Assembly: GCA_023333565.1 (NCBI GenBank)
Contig: JAJKFH010003165.1
Span: forward strand, 1,426,001 to 1,490,000
Source of the DNA: Puffinus mauretanicus
Lineage: Eukaryota > Chordata > Aves > Procellariiformes > Procellariidae
Length of the DNA: 64,000 nucleotides
Direction: 5' to 3'
Below, piece by piece: positions 13,421 to 24,560 of this stretch (position 1 is the first letter of the stretch; each line of letters starts with the position of its first letter). Under the pieces are notes generated by a model. That model did not search any database. It saw nothing but the letters and a program-made list of their open reading frames with translations, and was not told the DNA's origin. Position numbers and translations under genes: made by a program.

Positions 13421-16400
13421 CATCCCTTCCACCTTGCTGCCCAAGACAACATGCTCCAATCTTCCAGGCCGCTTTAGATATCTATACCAGCAGAAAAGAA
13501 ACATACCAAAACCAGTTTTCTAGTGGGTTTAGTCCCTGAAGTAGCTCACCATGGTGTAAGATGTACATAAAGGACTGCAGGGAATAAGATGGGGGGAAAA
13601 AAAGCAGAAGAAAGCTGAGTTCGGACCCCACAGTCTCGTGAAGCCTCCTGCCATCAGCAGTTACATCAGGTTGACCGTATTACAGAGGTGCCCCCTCAAA
13701 GTGCTTCAGAGTGCCAGAGCCTACTCCTAATTCTTCCCCATACCAGTGAAAAAAAAACAAATACTTTTTTTTATCAGATTTTTTTTAAGCCACAATAAAA
13801 CATAAGCACATTCCCCAATTACTATAGATTTTGCAGTCAAGTTATCTGCATTTGGGAGGGGGGGGGCGGGGGAAGTCACAGGGCTCACCAAACATCAAGT
13901 GTAGGGGACGAGCTTCACCCTGAGAAAACCCACCACCCTGATTACAGTGTCTCTTAAGCAGCAGATACACAGGGAGACAGGGACCACCTTGTTTCAGGTG
14001 TTGAGCTAGTTCAAGCTCATCCACCAGAAACACCTTCGAGAAAGAAAGAGTTTCAAGAACAAATTCAAGACCTTAAGAAAAAGAAGATAGCTCTTTCTGT
14101 TGCAATGCTGGAGTGAATTCTTCCTTTTTTTTTAAATAGCAGTCATGCAGATTACAGCGCATCTAACCAATTAATTCAACCAGTCTTATGAAGCAAATAA
14201 ACTCCTACCCAGGCAACAATGCAAGTTCATCTTCACATAAAGATCTGCTAGTCTTGAACAATTACTTCAATTCACTCACGGCAAATAAGCCCTCATTCAA
14301 TACAACATTCATTAACTCTCTTTGTCCAATTTCTTCTCTCTTCCTAACTCTGCCACTCCTCCCCTGTTACACGCTGTAGCCCCTATTCATCCTGCCTTCA
14401 AAGCAAGTACAGATCATTCCCCATGTGCAGTTCTTCTCCGTCCCTCTTCACTGTATGCCCTGGCAGAGAAGAGTGCACCCCTTGTAGACATGACAGGTAA
14501 CGTACAATACATAATGCAAAGTAAAAACCTAGGCAGATAAGATAGCCAGCTTCATGAGAAAACTGTCTGTCTCCCTGGAAAAAAATGATTTTTCTTCAAA
14601 GATAGAAATTAACATTTTGGTTAACATCATCTGAGGTTTTCAACAAGTGAAAAATAAAAATCAAGAAAAGCAGATGCCTTTAAATTACAATTTTCATATG
14701 ATCCATAACCTAATGTCGGTAAAAAAAAATGCATGTGAATTTTGATCATTTCTACCTGAACACGTAAACTACATTTTAACTTGATTAGTCATGTTGCACA
14801 GTCAAAACAAGTGACACTTGTCTTTTCTGCACTAAAGTTGTACAACCTGTTATGCATTGCAGTGTTAAACAAACAGCCCACTTCTTTCTGGAGCAGGCAA
14901 GACCTTAAAGGTAGTGCTACAGTAACTTTTCATTTTTTGTGGGATAAAGGCCTAACGTCACAAGCAAAGAAAAATTTGAACTTCAGCACCATTGGGGTGG
15001 GCTCTTCTGTGCAACTGCGATCTCCACTCTCTTATGGCTCCTATTACAGATGCTTCAAGAAAATCAGGCTTGTGATAGTCTCATTTAGAGCAAGCCAAAG
15101 TCAGTGCCATTGTTCAGGCATTCAGGTAAATATGAAGCATCCTGGCTCTACTAATCTTCTCAGATACAGTCTATTTCCAGATTTCTTCTCCAGTTCTCTA
15201 CTGCTCTGTTTCAGTCAAATACACACAGCTCGAACTTGTAACACATACCTAGGTTGTTTTACATGGCTGGTGCAACTGTTAGTGCTTCTGGTAGCATTTA
15301 CTACCATAGAATAATGGGCATTTTGCTCTCTAAACATATGAGTACTGCCAAAACCAGAGTAATATAATCACAAATTCAAGATTAAAAACAAACAGTGAAA
15401 CTGCAAAATCTATAAGCAAGGTAAACAAAACCTTATGGGCTGCGTAATGCTGGAAAAGTATTTTATATAAACGTGTAAGCACTTACATGAGAAAGGCTGA
15501 CAGTTCATCTGAACAATAAAAACTAAATCATGCAAAAACCTCTGGAAAATATTCACCCTAAACAGGGTACAGTACTACAAAATTTTACCAATACTGATTT
15601 GACATTTTCTTCCTAAACAAGGTTATTTTCAACAATTACGTCTTCTCTTCCCCACCTCTCTCCCCAAAACCACGAAGAAGTATATATAGAGAAATAAATT
15701 CTGAAGAACAGAAGGGACACTTTCTTGGACTTTTCAATTGTTAATGTAAATCACTAAGTAGTTTTCATCAATCCACACATATATACTTTTGTATCTATAG
15801 TTATCTTTAAAAAAAAAAAAAGTCATAATACATTCCATTATCCCAAGACTCTTTCCCTTAAAGTTTCAAAAATTTCAAGCAGAACCCAAAAATAAACTCC
15901 ATCAAGAACCAGGAGACCATAAAAGGATTTATCCTCAACACTTGACTTGAGCATACAAATATTCCTTCTTTGCCTTCACCACCTTCTTTTTATTCTCTGT
16001 ATAAATCTCCTTTTCTACCAATGGTTCTCAAAATCTTGCAAGATATCTACCTATTCTCCAGAAACTTATCTCCACAGACTCCCATAGTTAAAACTGATAC
16101 CCAGCAATTCCCCTCACTAACTTTATAATAATTAAAATGAAAACTCTTGCATTCAGTACCCACTGACAATGCTTTTATAATAATCGAGTTCTTTGAAAAA
16201 GAAAAGTAAGTGTTTCATTTAAAGCTATTAACTCTTAAAACAGTTGTGAAAATGCCCAAGTCAATCAGCAATCGTTTTCCTTACCATCAAAGAAAGTTAT
16301 TTTTGTCCAAGCAATAAATCTCACAAGGGACTTTTCTTAAAAGATACTAATCAGCTTTTTATCACTTCCCTCTCCTATTTTAAGCCACCAGTGAAAAATA

Positions 16401-17610
16401 CTTAATAGGATGCAGCTTTGCATTACCCTCCACCACGCTCATTCTGCTTCTTCAGAGAGTTCTTACTCATTCAAAACTTTATTTTTCCCCTGAAATTCTT
16501 CTTTGTTGCTTATTAAAACTAACAAAAATAAATTTCTGGTTTTATAGCCAACAATCAACCTATTAAACGGAGTTCCCGTAGACTCTGCACTAAAGCAATA
16601 CTGGTAGAGACTTCTACAACACCAGGTCCTGATTTAGGTCAGAGAGACTTTTGAGTCCCAGAGTACTTCACATTTCTAGCTCCAATATACTTTCACACAT
16701 TTAGATTTTAAGCAGTGTTGATTTCACTAGGATTTGAACATGCAGTTAATTACTGAAATTTATACTCTTGGCACTGTTATTTGCTTCATTTCCAGCCAAT
16801 GGAATAATTATCAGAAACAGAGCCTCACAGATTCTTTTAAAAGTGTTCAAGCATGCCTTCAATAAACGTGAAACCTTTTGAGTTCACAAATTTCTTCAAG
16901 GTACTTCAGAAAACTTTAATCACAATTACTCATGATTATAAAACGCAGCTATAAGTACAATTTGGTATTATCAGAAGTCCCTTCCCATTCAAGGCACGTC
17001 CCTACAATATTTAAACTGATACCTTTCCAGCAGCAAAAGTTTCCATCCTATGGTAGATCCAAATTGGTTATGTGCAAACAGTCACGAAAACGAGTAATTC
17101 ATGTACCCGGATGGCCTCGCCTGGTTTAATAGAGCTACTTGTGCATAACACAGTATGTAGGACTGGAAACCAAAATTACTTTTCCCCCTTCTTCACATTT
17201 GATTTTTTGCATTATTTGTCTTCAACAGTTACAGATCCTTCCCAGATGATGGTTCATTTTATAGGCAACGGTAGCTCCTACATGACTTTATTCAATTCTT
17301 CATCACATTGGTCAGATACCAAGTTGTGATACACTGACATAACTACTTGAAAATGCTGTCAAGAGCAATAAAATACCCCTTCTCTGCCACATTACCAGCA
17401 GAGCTGAGAGCATGTATTATCCACTCATTATTTCAGGTCACGATTTGTATTTTCTACGAATAGCTTGGTGCGCTTCTATAATGACCTAGAATGTTGTAAA
17501 ATAGGGAAACATACCCTCATTTTGTATTACTGTTATGGTTAAGGATTTTTTTCAATTTAACTGAAATTTCCCACATGAATCTGTCAGACTGAAAAGATAA
17601 GCAGGATTCT
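13421..17610. other. No gene seen; presumed intron
   Basis: Includes a G-rich run at about 13855-13872 (GGGAG then nine G, C, five G). A 177-codon stop-free frame on the plus strand (14781-15314) starts at TTG and has no ATG until late; it has no recognised domain. No named repeat was recognised. Confidence 0.5.
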
Positions 17611-17687
17611 CAAAAAAAACAACCAAACAAAAAAACGACCAAACAAACAAACAAAAAAACCCCACCCCAAAACTAAACAAAAAACTA
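17611..17687. repeat. A/C-rich low-complexity tract
   Basis: About 75 bases made almost only of A and C, with CAAA and ACCA-type units. The complementary strand gives a spurious Phe/Leu/Val-rich frame. Confidence 0.88.
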
Positions 17688-20600
17688 TAAAACGCCTTGG
17701 GCTCTTCTGGTACCAGCAAATACAGAGAAAAGAAAAAGCCCAACCTTTTCTATCTATCTTCTCAAATCATATGAGAATATTAACAGATTGACTTAAACAT
17801 GCACACACAAGAACGTCAGTGCAAGTTGCAATTATAAGAGAAACTATCCCAAGATTCTTGATTCAACCATGTCACTAAGGATTTGACATCACAGATTGAA
17901 GTTCTCCAAAAAAAAACCAAAAGCAAATGGAAGACCAATCTTCCTAGAAATGAAAATATTATACGGAACCTACACATGCTTTCATTGTTCTTAAATAAGA
18001 GCATCCATTCTCAAAGTTCTCATTCCATCTTCTTTAGCAATTAGAAGAAGAGGGGGAAATAAAAGCATTACTTGTGGAGTTTGTTTTCCATTTTTGTTGC
18101 TTTCTCAAAATTTCCAGAGACAAGGTTATTTCTGATTACATCTTTTAAGAACTGTATCACTAGGCAAACAGTATTTAGAGAACATACATATTTAGCAGAG
18201 TTGCATCATCATTCACTGGCCACTTGAGAAGTTTACAGAAGTTGGTAATATAAGGAGTGGTTTTAATAAATCTCTAAACTGCTAAAGCCGTTACGACATA
18301 CATGACTAACATCACAGACATTAAAGCACATCTTTATTATGTGTGTCAACTAACAAAACAGACAAATAATAAAATATAAGGTAAAGCTCTTTTATTAATG
18401 TGAATAGACAAATATTTCACTATATGTAAGGCAGTCCTCTCAAGAAAAAAAGGTGAAATGAATTCATGGTTATTTGAATTATCATCCAGTATAATAAAAT
18501 CCTTTTTAGAATTTAATTACCTCCTTTGAGTATAAAAAGGATAATCATAGGCTTTCTTACTGACACAGTCTTTTGCAAATACTGAAAATAACTTACAAGC
18601 TATGATATTGTCATTTCAAAGAGTACTCATAAAATTGTTCCGAAAATTGTATGTAAAATAGCATCAGTAACTTAAGTACACTTTTAATTGTCTCTCCATT
18701 AAGGTGGCTTTTTAAACATCACAGCAAAATAAAAACATGACGAGGAAAATCACAGGTAAAGAAAGATGCTATTCTGATAAACTAAAGAAAACATAGATAA
18801 GCATCCCAAAATCATCTCAAATTCCTTAATTAATAAATAAATAAATCAAACAACAGACCGACTAATCTCAGAACCTTAAATCTGAAAAACGTACGTCTGC
18901 TTGGCCACATAAAAATAACTAAATCATGAAGCCAAGCAACCTTGTTCTCTATAAAAACCAGATAGCATTCAGAATCTACAAACACAGCTTCTGGTTTGTT
19001 AGATTTTAAGACAGCTCTAGGAGAGGACCTTTCACACCAGTTTGGCAGGACATCTAAAGACAATATCTGGAGAGAACAGGACCAAGCACAGGGCTACAAA
19101 GGCTGAAAAACGAGACAACAAATGTAAGACTCTGAGATTTGGAGTCTATTTAGACTTGCTTCACTTTTATAAGCAGTAAGAACCCAAAAGCCCAAATGTT
19201 TGTGCAGGTACCAAGTCAACCTACCCAATTAGAGATGCTCAGCTCCGGAAAGATAAGCACAAAAGATGAGAATGTGAGATTCATCCACCCCAATGAAAGA
19301 GGACTTTGTAAAAGGTTCCTCCTCAGTGAGAAACCCAGCCTCAGGGTGAGCATAACCACAGGAAAAAAGCCATATTTGAATGCTCTCTGAAAAGAAAAGC
19401 TTGCAGGGTTATGGGATTGTTTTGCTGTTGTTGTTTTAAAGCTACAAGGGGTACAGCAGGAATATGGCTATTCGCATCCAGTTTTTAATGGAATAGATTC
19501 AAACTCAACAACAATGGATGGCAATCCAAAACTTGAGCAGAGAAGTAAAGATCCAGATATGATCAATTTACCTACCACATACCACAAATCAGTATCGCTA
19601 GTAAGGACGGGTCCAAGTCTTGCTGGTATCCTCCTGTTTGTTATATGGGGTTAACTCTCCACTCATTGCACTTTTAACAGCCACAATGAGGTAGCGCAGA
19701 TGTCTACTTTCTCACCCCACACGGCAGCCCTACTTTTGGGAGGCTTCCTTTCTGGTGACAAATGGCTCGCATGAGCTCAGACCTTCTCCCGCAAAGGTAC
19801 CTGTGTGACAGAGATGTCCAACCCACCCTTACCAGTATTGCCACAGCTTACAGACTGGTGGCCACTCACATGGACAATCATGTTATCTTCTACCTAGTGT
19901 TATTTGCTACAAACAGTAGCAGGGGGCATGGGACCTACGCATCCCAACTCTGAAGGGTCACTACCCCACTCAGTCACATTCAGGTGGTATCCAGACAGCC
20001 ATCTTTCCATATGGAAGTTTTATATCCTGCAATGAAAGCTCTGAAACAGGACTGACCTCTACAGACATCACGAAAACAGTCATTCCCAATAAACAGATTT
20101 TCTAACTAAAAATATATTCTATGAATACAGGCTTAAACTTTTGCTAAGCTCCGTTCACTATTCTGACCTATTGTTTCACAGTTCATCTGTCCAGCACCGA
20201 CTAGAAACTTGATGCTGTGCCCGTTACTCAGATTTACCTAGATCTGAAAATGCTCCATTTCATATTCGGCACAGCAGCACCATCATTCCTCCACTCCCCA
20301 TACCTCTGCTCAAGAATCACTGCTCCGTACTTGTGCTCGTTCTACTCCTTCCTCAAGCAGCTGCTAAAAGCAATGAAGAGAGAATACCAGGCAAGACAGA
20401 CTTCTGATCCAACCTAATCTGGCCATTTTTATGTGCACCTTATCTCTCCTACTAATCCTCCCTCCCAAATTACAGACACTACCACACCATACATGCTTAT
20501 GTAGTACACATTACAGAAATATTCACCTGCCTTGTACAGATCCAGATCGGAGTACTGATCTGTAAAACAAGGCTTGTCAATCATTCTCTACACTTGGAAA

Positions 20601-23159
20601 TTCATTACAAGAAAAGGGGTTTGTTGTTTTTTTTTTTTTCCTCTCCAGAGAATGACACCACAAGATTTATACCAAAACAATTATTCCAGACCATTACTAG
20701 ATTGGTGAATTTCCAAAAGGGGAGGCTATGTCAGTGAAACTGTGATCAGTATTTCTACATGATATTTTTGTTTTCAGTGTCAGATGGATATCTCCAATCT
20801 TTAGAAATCAACAGAAACTAGAAACTTTACCATGAAGCATCTATATTTGACGCATGGCACACAACATGACAGACCTACAAAGGCAAGGAAAGAAAAAGAT
20901 TACCAAAGATCACATCTGTCATAAGACCAGTTTAGCATTCTCTTCCATTTCTGCACACATGCCTTTTCCAGATTACGCCCATATGCCCCACTCACCCAGC
21001 AATTGTGAACGACTGTTGAAGCAGTTGCAGAAGTGAGAGTCTCTAAAAGACCCTACACACACAGTTACCACATAAAAAAACTGCACAGATAATTAAAACA
21101 TAAGTATGCTATGTAAAATTTTATATCCAGTAGCCACCTTTCTAAGAGTTTATACCCCATCTTAAGCTTGTTCTAGATAAAAAGTCTTATACATTAATTG
21201 ATCAAGGCAAAATTTAAATTCTCACCACATCTATTAAAATTATACCATGACTTTAAGAAGTATCCCTCCCAGTAGCCATGCATAACAGAGCTTATACGTG
21301 CCACTGCCTGCAGAATCAAGGCTGCAGACTACAACTGTAATAGCTGGCTTGCAACCTAAAACAAGATCTGAATGCGCAGCAAAATAAAATTTAAAAAGAC
21401 TGAAAGTCATAAAAAAGTTCAGTACCTGCCAAGTTCAACACAACTTTCTGTAGGTAATCTGCGTGCAAGATCACACTTTCAGATAAATACTGTTTATCAT
21501 CTCACTGCTTTCTTTCAGAAAGGCCTTCCTTCTAACAGCAAAGAAAGAACCGGCATTTTCAGGCAAACTAGTTTTTCAACCCAAATGCACAGAGGGATTA
21601 AAAATGGGGTTTACACTGGAACCTGTCTGCTCCATGAAGCTCTCCTAAAATTGGAACAGATACCTAGCTGTTACCTAGGAAACAGCAAGTAAAGTTCTGT
21701 GTAAACTATTAGGTCGTTTAACAACCAGAAAATTAGAAACGAAAAGAGTAGCTCAGTAGAGAAATGATTTACTGCAACCTACAAGACGAACTCAGTCCCT
21801 AAGTACTTCATATCCTTGAATCTAGCGAAGCCAGATACAAGCTTTGAAACTTTCAGGTTCTCCTGAAGAAATGTTATGATCTGCCTTTACTTAAATACAA
21901 ATCTCAGCACTGGCCACAGCTGTGTCTTCAAGTATGCAGAAAGCTATAGATTTTGTACATGCCAACAAAGACCGAAGCTTACAACATATATATAAAAACT
22001 GCCATGTACCTGACTTAGCAACATTTCCAAGTGGCATATCCCTTTCTCTCCCTTTGATTCTAGCTCAAGAGTGACACGAATACCTGGGAGCTTTTCTAAA
22101 ACACTGTTTCCAAACAAATAGAAGAGGTCGAGCAATTCAGTTACCTGGAAAGAAATATCATAATACATGACCTGCTCCTTATCTATGTGAGCATATTTTC
22201 CCTCTCCTCAAAGTTTCCACTGTAGCTACTGCTGCTGCTGCAGCTCTAGCGGTATCAGCTGGGAACACGACCCAAGGAAAGCCGAGCAGGCTGGTAGTGT
22301 TATAGCCGTCACATCATGTAAAATCACTGTGAGCAGGATGAGACAATGATGTGCTTGAATGACAGCAGCTGTTCTGTGCTGGCATCGCCACAAGCAGAGC
22401 TGTAATCACAGCCAGGTGCGATGGTGGGAATTTTGGGGGATAAAGGCTATGCCTGCACCTGTGGCACTCCGTAACTTCCGGCCATGCAATATTTGTTTTT
22501 TAAAGACCATCTGTCATTTTGACAAGCTCCCTACCTGAGCGTCACTGGAGCAAGCTACCTTTTGTATTTACTTAACAAGGCCTTTCTCCCTTTTGTACAA
22601 CATCCACTTTCAGCCTCGTATGTGCTTCATAAACACATAGAGAAGGATACAGTAACTATGGTGTAGGAACCACTGAATCATAAGAATTCGAAACACTCCT
22701 AGTTACTGTGATCAAAGCTAAATCCTTTAGGAAGATTATCCGCACCAGAAGCCTGAAAAAATCCTGTGACTCGAGTACTTTTATACTGCATCTTTGGGAT
22801 GAAGTGCGATTTCCCCCGTTACTGAGAAGGGCTACCTCCAGTTACATTTACCTACGGCGAGAACATTTAACAGGAGCTGTTGTGCTCCTTGATCCATCCG
22901 TGCAGCTTCGGGCCTGGCAACTGGCTGCAAACGCAACAGTCTACAGATAGAGAACACAACTCCGAGGCCATTAAAAGGAAGATTTATTCGGAAAGCAAAG
23001 AAAAAAAAGAAAAGTAATCCTAATCAAGCACCCATTTAAACAACGAGAAGTACACGCCTTGCGAGCAAGGGGTAAGAGACGCCAAACCCACTCGCGCCCC
23101 AGCACCCACAACCGTGTGGAACGGCAGAGGGGCAGCGCTCACGATCTGGCGATGATTTC
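17688..23159. other. No gene seen; presumed intron up to the CpG island
   Basis: AT-rich, with a TAAA run at about 18829-18844, a T tract at about 20626-20639 and a CTG run of about four units near 22229-22240. Composition rises towards the CpG island from about 22.2 kb. No coding exon or named repeat was recognised. Confidence 0.5.
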
Positions 23160-23261
23160 ACCACTTCTCTAAAAATATCGCTACTGGAGGAGCCGGCGTG
23201 TCCGAAGCGGCGCGTACGGCGGGAGCGGAGCGGAGCGGAGGGCCGGGCGCGCCCCTTCCCC

Positions 23262-23289
23262 CGCGGCCCGGCCCGGCCCGGCCCGGCGG
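23262..23289 (-). repeat. (CCCGG)n short tandem with G-quadruplex potential on the minus strand
   Basis: Repeated CCCGG units on the plus strand give GGG-CC-GGG-CC-GGG-CC-GGG on the minus strand, which fits a G-quadruplex pattern. It would lie about 460 bases into FRMPD4 intron 1. A GGAGC tandem sits just left of it, at about 23222-23241. Confidence 0.65.
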
Positions 23290-23741
23290 TGCCCCGCTCC
23301 CTCGCAAGTTCGCCCCCCTCCCCGGCAGGTGACCGTTACGCGCACCGCACCCGCCGAGGCGGCGCAACCGCCCCCGCCCCGGTCCCGGCTCCCGTCGCCG
23401 CTTTTGCATTTTCAGAACAGTTCTGGTCGCCCCTTCACGCCAGCGTCTGAAGGCGGGCACCGCGCCCGCCGCGGGACGCCTTCCTTGTCCCTTAGGAGGG
23501 GAGCGGGCGACGACCCATCCCGCGCAGAGCCACCGGCGCGGCCCCGGCCGGTGCCAGGGGCAGCGAGCAACCAGCGCCCCACCCCGACCCCCAGACCTTG
23601 GCCCCGCTGCCAGGGAAGTTGACCGCGGCGGCGGCGCTCCCCACGCCGCGCAGCCCCCCTACCCCTCCCCGCCCCCCCGGCAGGGGCAGCGCCTGCAGCC
23701 GCGGGACGCCCGCGGGTCGCGGAGCAGCAGCGGCAGCAAAC

Positions 23742-23749
23742 ACCTACCC
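23742..23749 (-). other. FRMPD4: Splice donor of FRMPD4 exon 1
   Basis: On the minus strand the bases read CGG|GTAGGT, with the intronic GT at 23747-23746. It matches the vertebrate donor consensus well except for T at +2 to G at +4 being GTAG rather than GTAA/GTGA. It interrupts the frame after two bases of codon 14; without splicing the next codon would be TAG, so the reading frame only makes sense if this site is used. Confidence 0.6.
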
Positions 23750-23788
23750 GGAGAGCTTCCCAATCTTCACAAAGCTAAACACATCCAT
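23748..23788 (-). CDS. FRMPD4: First coding exon of FRMPD4 (FERM and PDZ domain containing 4), partial gene
   Basis: Seen: on the minus strand an ATG at 23788 opens 13 codons plus two bases (MDVFSFVKIGKLS, then GG of the next codon), followed directly by a consensus donor GG|GTAGGT. The exon sits inside a strong CpG island, as a first exon should. Known, from memory: mammalian FRMPD4 (Preso1), a postsynaptic scaffold with WW, PDZ and FERM domains that binds PSD-95-type and metabotropic glutamate receptor partners, begins MDVFSFVKI-KLS and splits its first coding exon at about this residue. Residue 14 would be Gly here, where I recall Ser. Inference: this is the N-terminal exon of the bird orthologue, reading right to left, with the rest of the gene beyond the left edge of the window. 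None of the WW, PDZ or FERM domains is visible here. Alternative: a chance short ORF before a chance donor; the 9-residue run MDVFSFVKI makes this unlikely. Confidence 0.62.
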
Positions 23789-24000
23789 CCATGCGGCCGG
23801 CTAGCTCTGCCCGTCGCACTCACTCACTCCAGCGGCGGCGGCGGCAGCAGCTCCATGTCGGGAAAAGGTTGCGTCCAGCGGCAGCAACAGCCCTGGCACA
23901 GGCAAGAGCCGGCTGAGGCAGAGGCTGCTACCCGCCTCCGGCAGGCAGCTGGGCGTGCAGCATCTCGCAGGAGCAACGTTCATCTGCGCGCAGCCCTCCC
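23789..24000 (-). other. FRMPD4: Presumed 5' UTR of FRMPD4 exon 1
   Basis: Sequence just upstream of the ATG on the minus strand is GC-rich and contains a GCC triplet tract and GAGT repeats (GAGTGAGTGAGTG, near 23.82-23.83 kb). An extra ATG at 23792 is out of frame and opens a five-codon frame (MDGCV, stop) overlapping the main start. The right-hand limit is a guess because no cap site can be read from the sequence alone. Confidence 0.4.
23831..23850. repeat. GCG/GCC triplet tract in the presumed 5' UTR
   Basis: Plus strand shows about five GCG-type triplets followed by GCAGCAGC. In the minus-strand transcript this would be a short GCC/GCT triplet tract about 45-60 bases before the start codon. 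Confidence 0.7.
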
Positions 24001-24183
24001 CCTCCGCTCCCCCTCCCGCCCCGCTCTCTGCCTGCCTTACCCCCTCCCTGGGGCAACTCAAGGCACGGGGAGGCAGCGGGGCTGCTCGCAGCCCGGGCCC
24101 CCGCCGCGCCGCGCACCGGGAGGCTGAGGGGGAGGCGGCAGCGCTCCGCCGCCCGCTGCCTCGTTGCAGTATCCCCAGAGGAG

Positions 24184-24211
24184 GAGGGCGGGGGGGGCCG
24201 AGGAGGGTGGA
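24184..24211 (+). other. G-quadruplex-type motif in the CpG island
   Basis: G runs of at least three separated by loops of no more than seven bases occur here, inside a longer purine-rich stretch (24178-24226). In the FRMPD4 direction this is a C-rich template upstream of exon 1. Confidence 0.5.
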
Positions 24212-24487
24212 GGGTGTAGAAGGGGGAGTTTCTCCTCTCGCCGGCAATGTCTCCCCCTCCCGTGGGGGAGCGGAGGGCGCAGGCGGCGGCGGCCCGCGCG
24301 GGCGCCGCCCGCTGGCTCCAGCCCGAGGCGGCGCTGCGGCCGGCGGGAGCGGGCCGGGCCGAGGGGCCTGGCCGCTCGCCGCCGCGGGGCTCCCCGCAGG
24401 GCCTCCCGGAGCCGCGGCGGCGGCGACGGAGGGCAAGGGGTCGGGGCTTGAGGGGATGCCCTCGCCCGGCACGCCCGCGCTTCCCCC

Positions 24488-24512
24488 GGGGCGGGGGAGA
24501 GAGGGGACGGGG
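24488..24512 (+). other. G-quadruplex-type motif at the island edge
   Basis: Four G runs (4, 5, 4 and 4 G) are separated by loops of 1, 5 and 2 bases, fitting the usual G3+N1-7 pattern. It lies 8 bases before the plus-strand donor at 24520. Confidence 0.6.
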
Positions 24513-24525
24513 ACCCCTGGTGAGT
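24488..24525 (+). other. Candidate first exon end and donor of a divergent plus-strand transcript
   Basis: At the right shoulder of the CpG island the plus strand reads CCCCTG|GTGAGTAGG, a near-perfect donor with GT at 24520-24521. It is preceded by four G runs. Divergent, usually non-coding, transcripts from CpG island promoters commonly have an early donor of this kind. No acceptor or second exon can be assigned, so this is a candidate only. Confidence 0.3.
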
Positions 24526-24560
24526 AGGAGGCGGCTTCTCCCCAGCCGGAGAGCAGCACC

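Larger units (their letters stand above)
1..23747 (-). other. FRMPD4: Presumed 5' part of FRMPD4 intron 1
   Basis: If the exon 1 call is right, the whole left third of the window is intron. I looked on the minus strand for a second exon continuing towards the WW domain of FRMPD4 and saw none. FRMPD4 is known as a very large gene with a long first intron, so this is expected. The stretch is AT-rich, with two CR1 tails and several simple tracts listed separately. Confidence 0.5.
23160..24560. promoter_or_regulatory. CpG island promoter, probably bidirectional
   Basis: A block of about 1.4 kb changes abruptly from the AT-rich surroundings to very GC-rich sequence dense in CpG. It holds GGAGC and CCCGG short tandems near 23.22-23.29 kb, a GCG/GCC triplet run near 23.83 kb and long G runs near 24.19 and 24.49 kb. 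FRMPD4 exon 1 lies inside it on the minus strand, so the transcription start is probably between 23.8 and 24.5 kb. No convincing TATA box is visible, as is usual for CpG island promoters. A good plus-strand donor at 24519/24520 suggests divergent transcription. Large open frames on both strands here (for example 24646-23801, minus) come from GC-rich sequence lacking stops and look like UTR or promoter, not protein. Confidence 0.85.

Noticed and set aside
14781..15314. 177-codon plus-strand frame in presumed intron
   Set aside because: Starts at TTG, no ATG until late in the frame, no recognisable domain, AT-rich composition. Likely chance.
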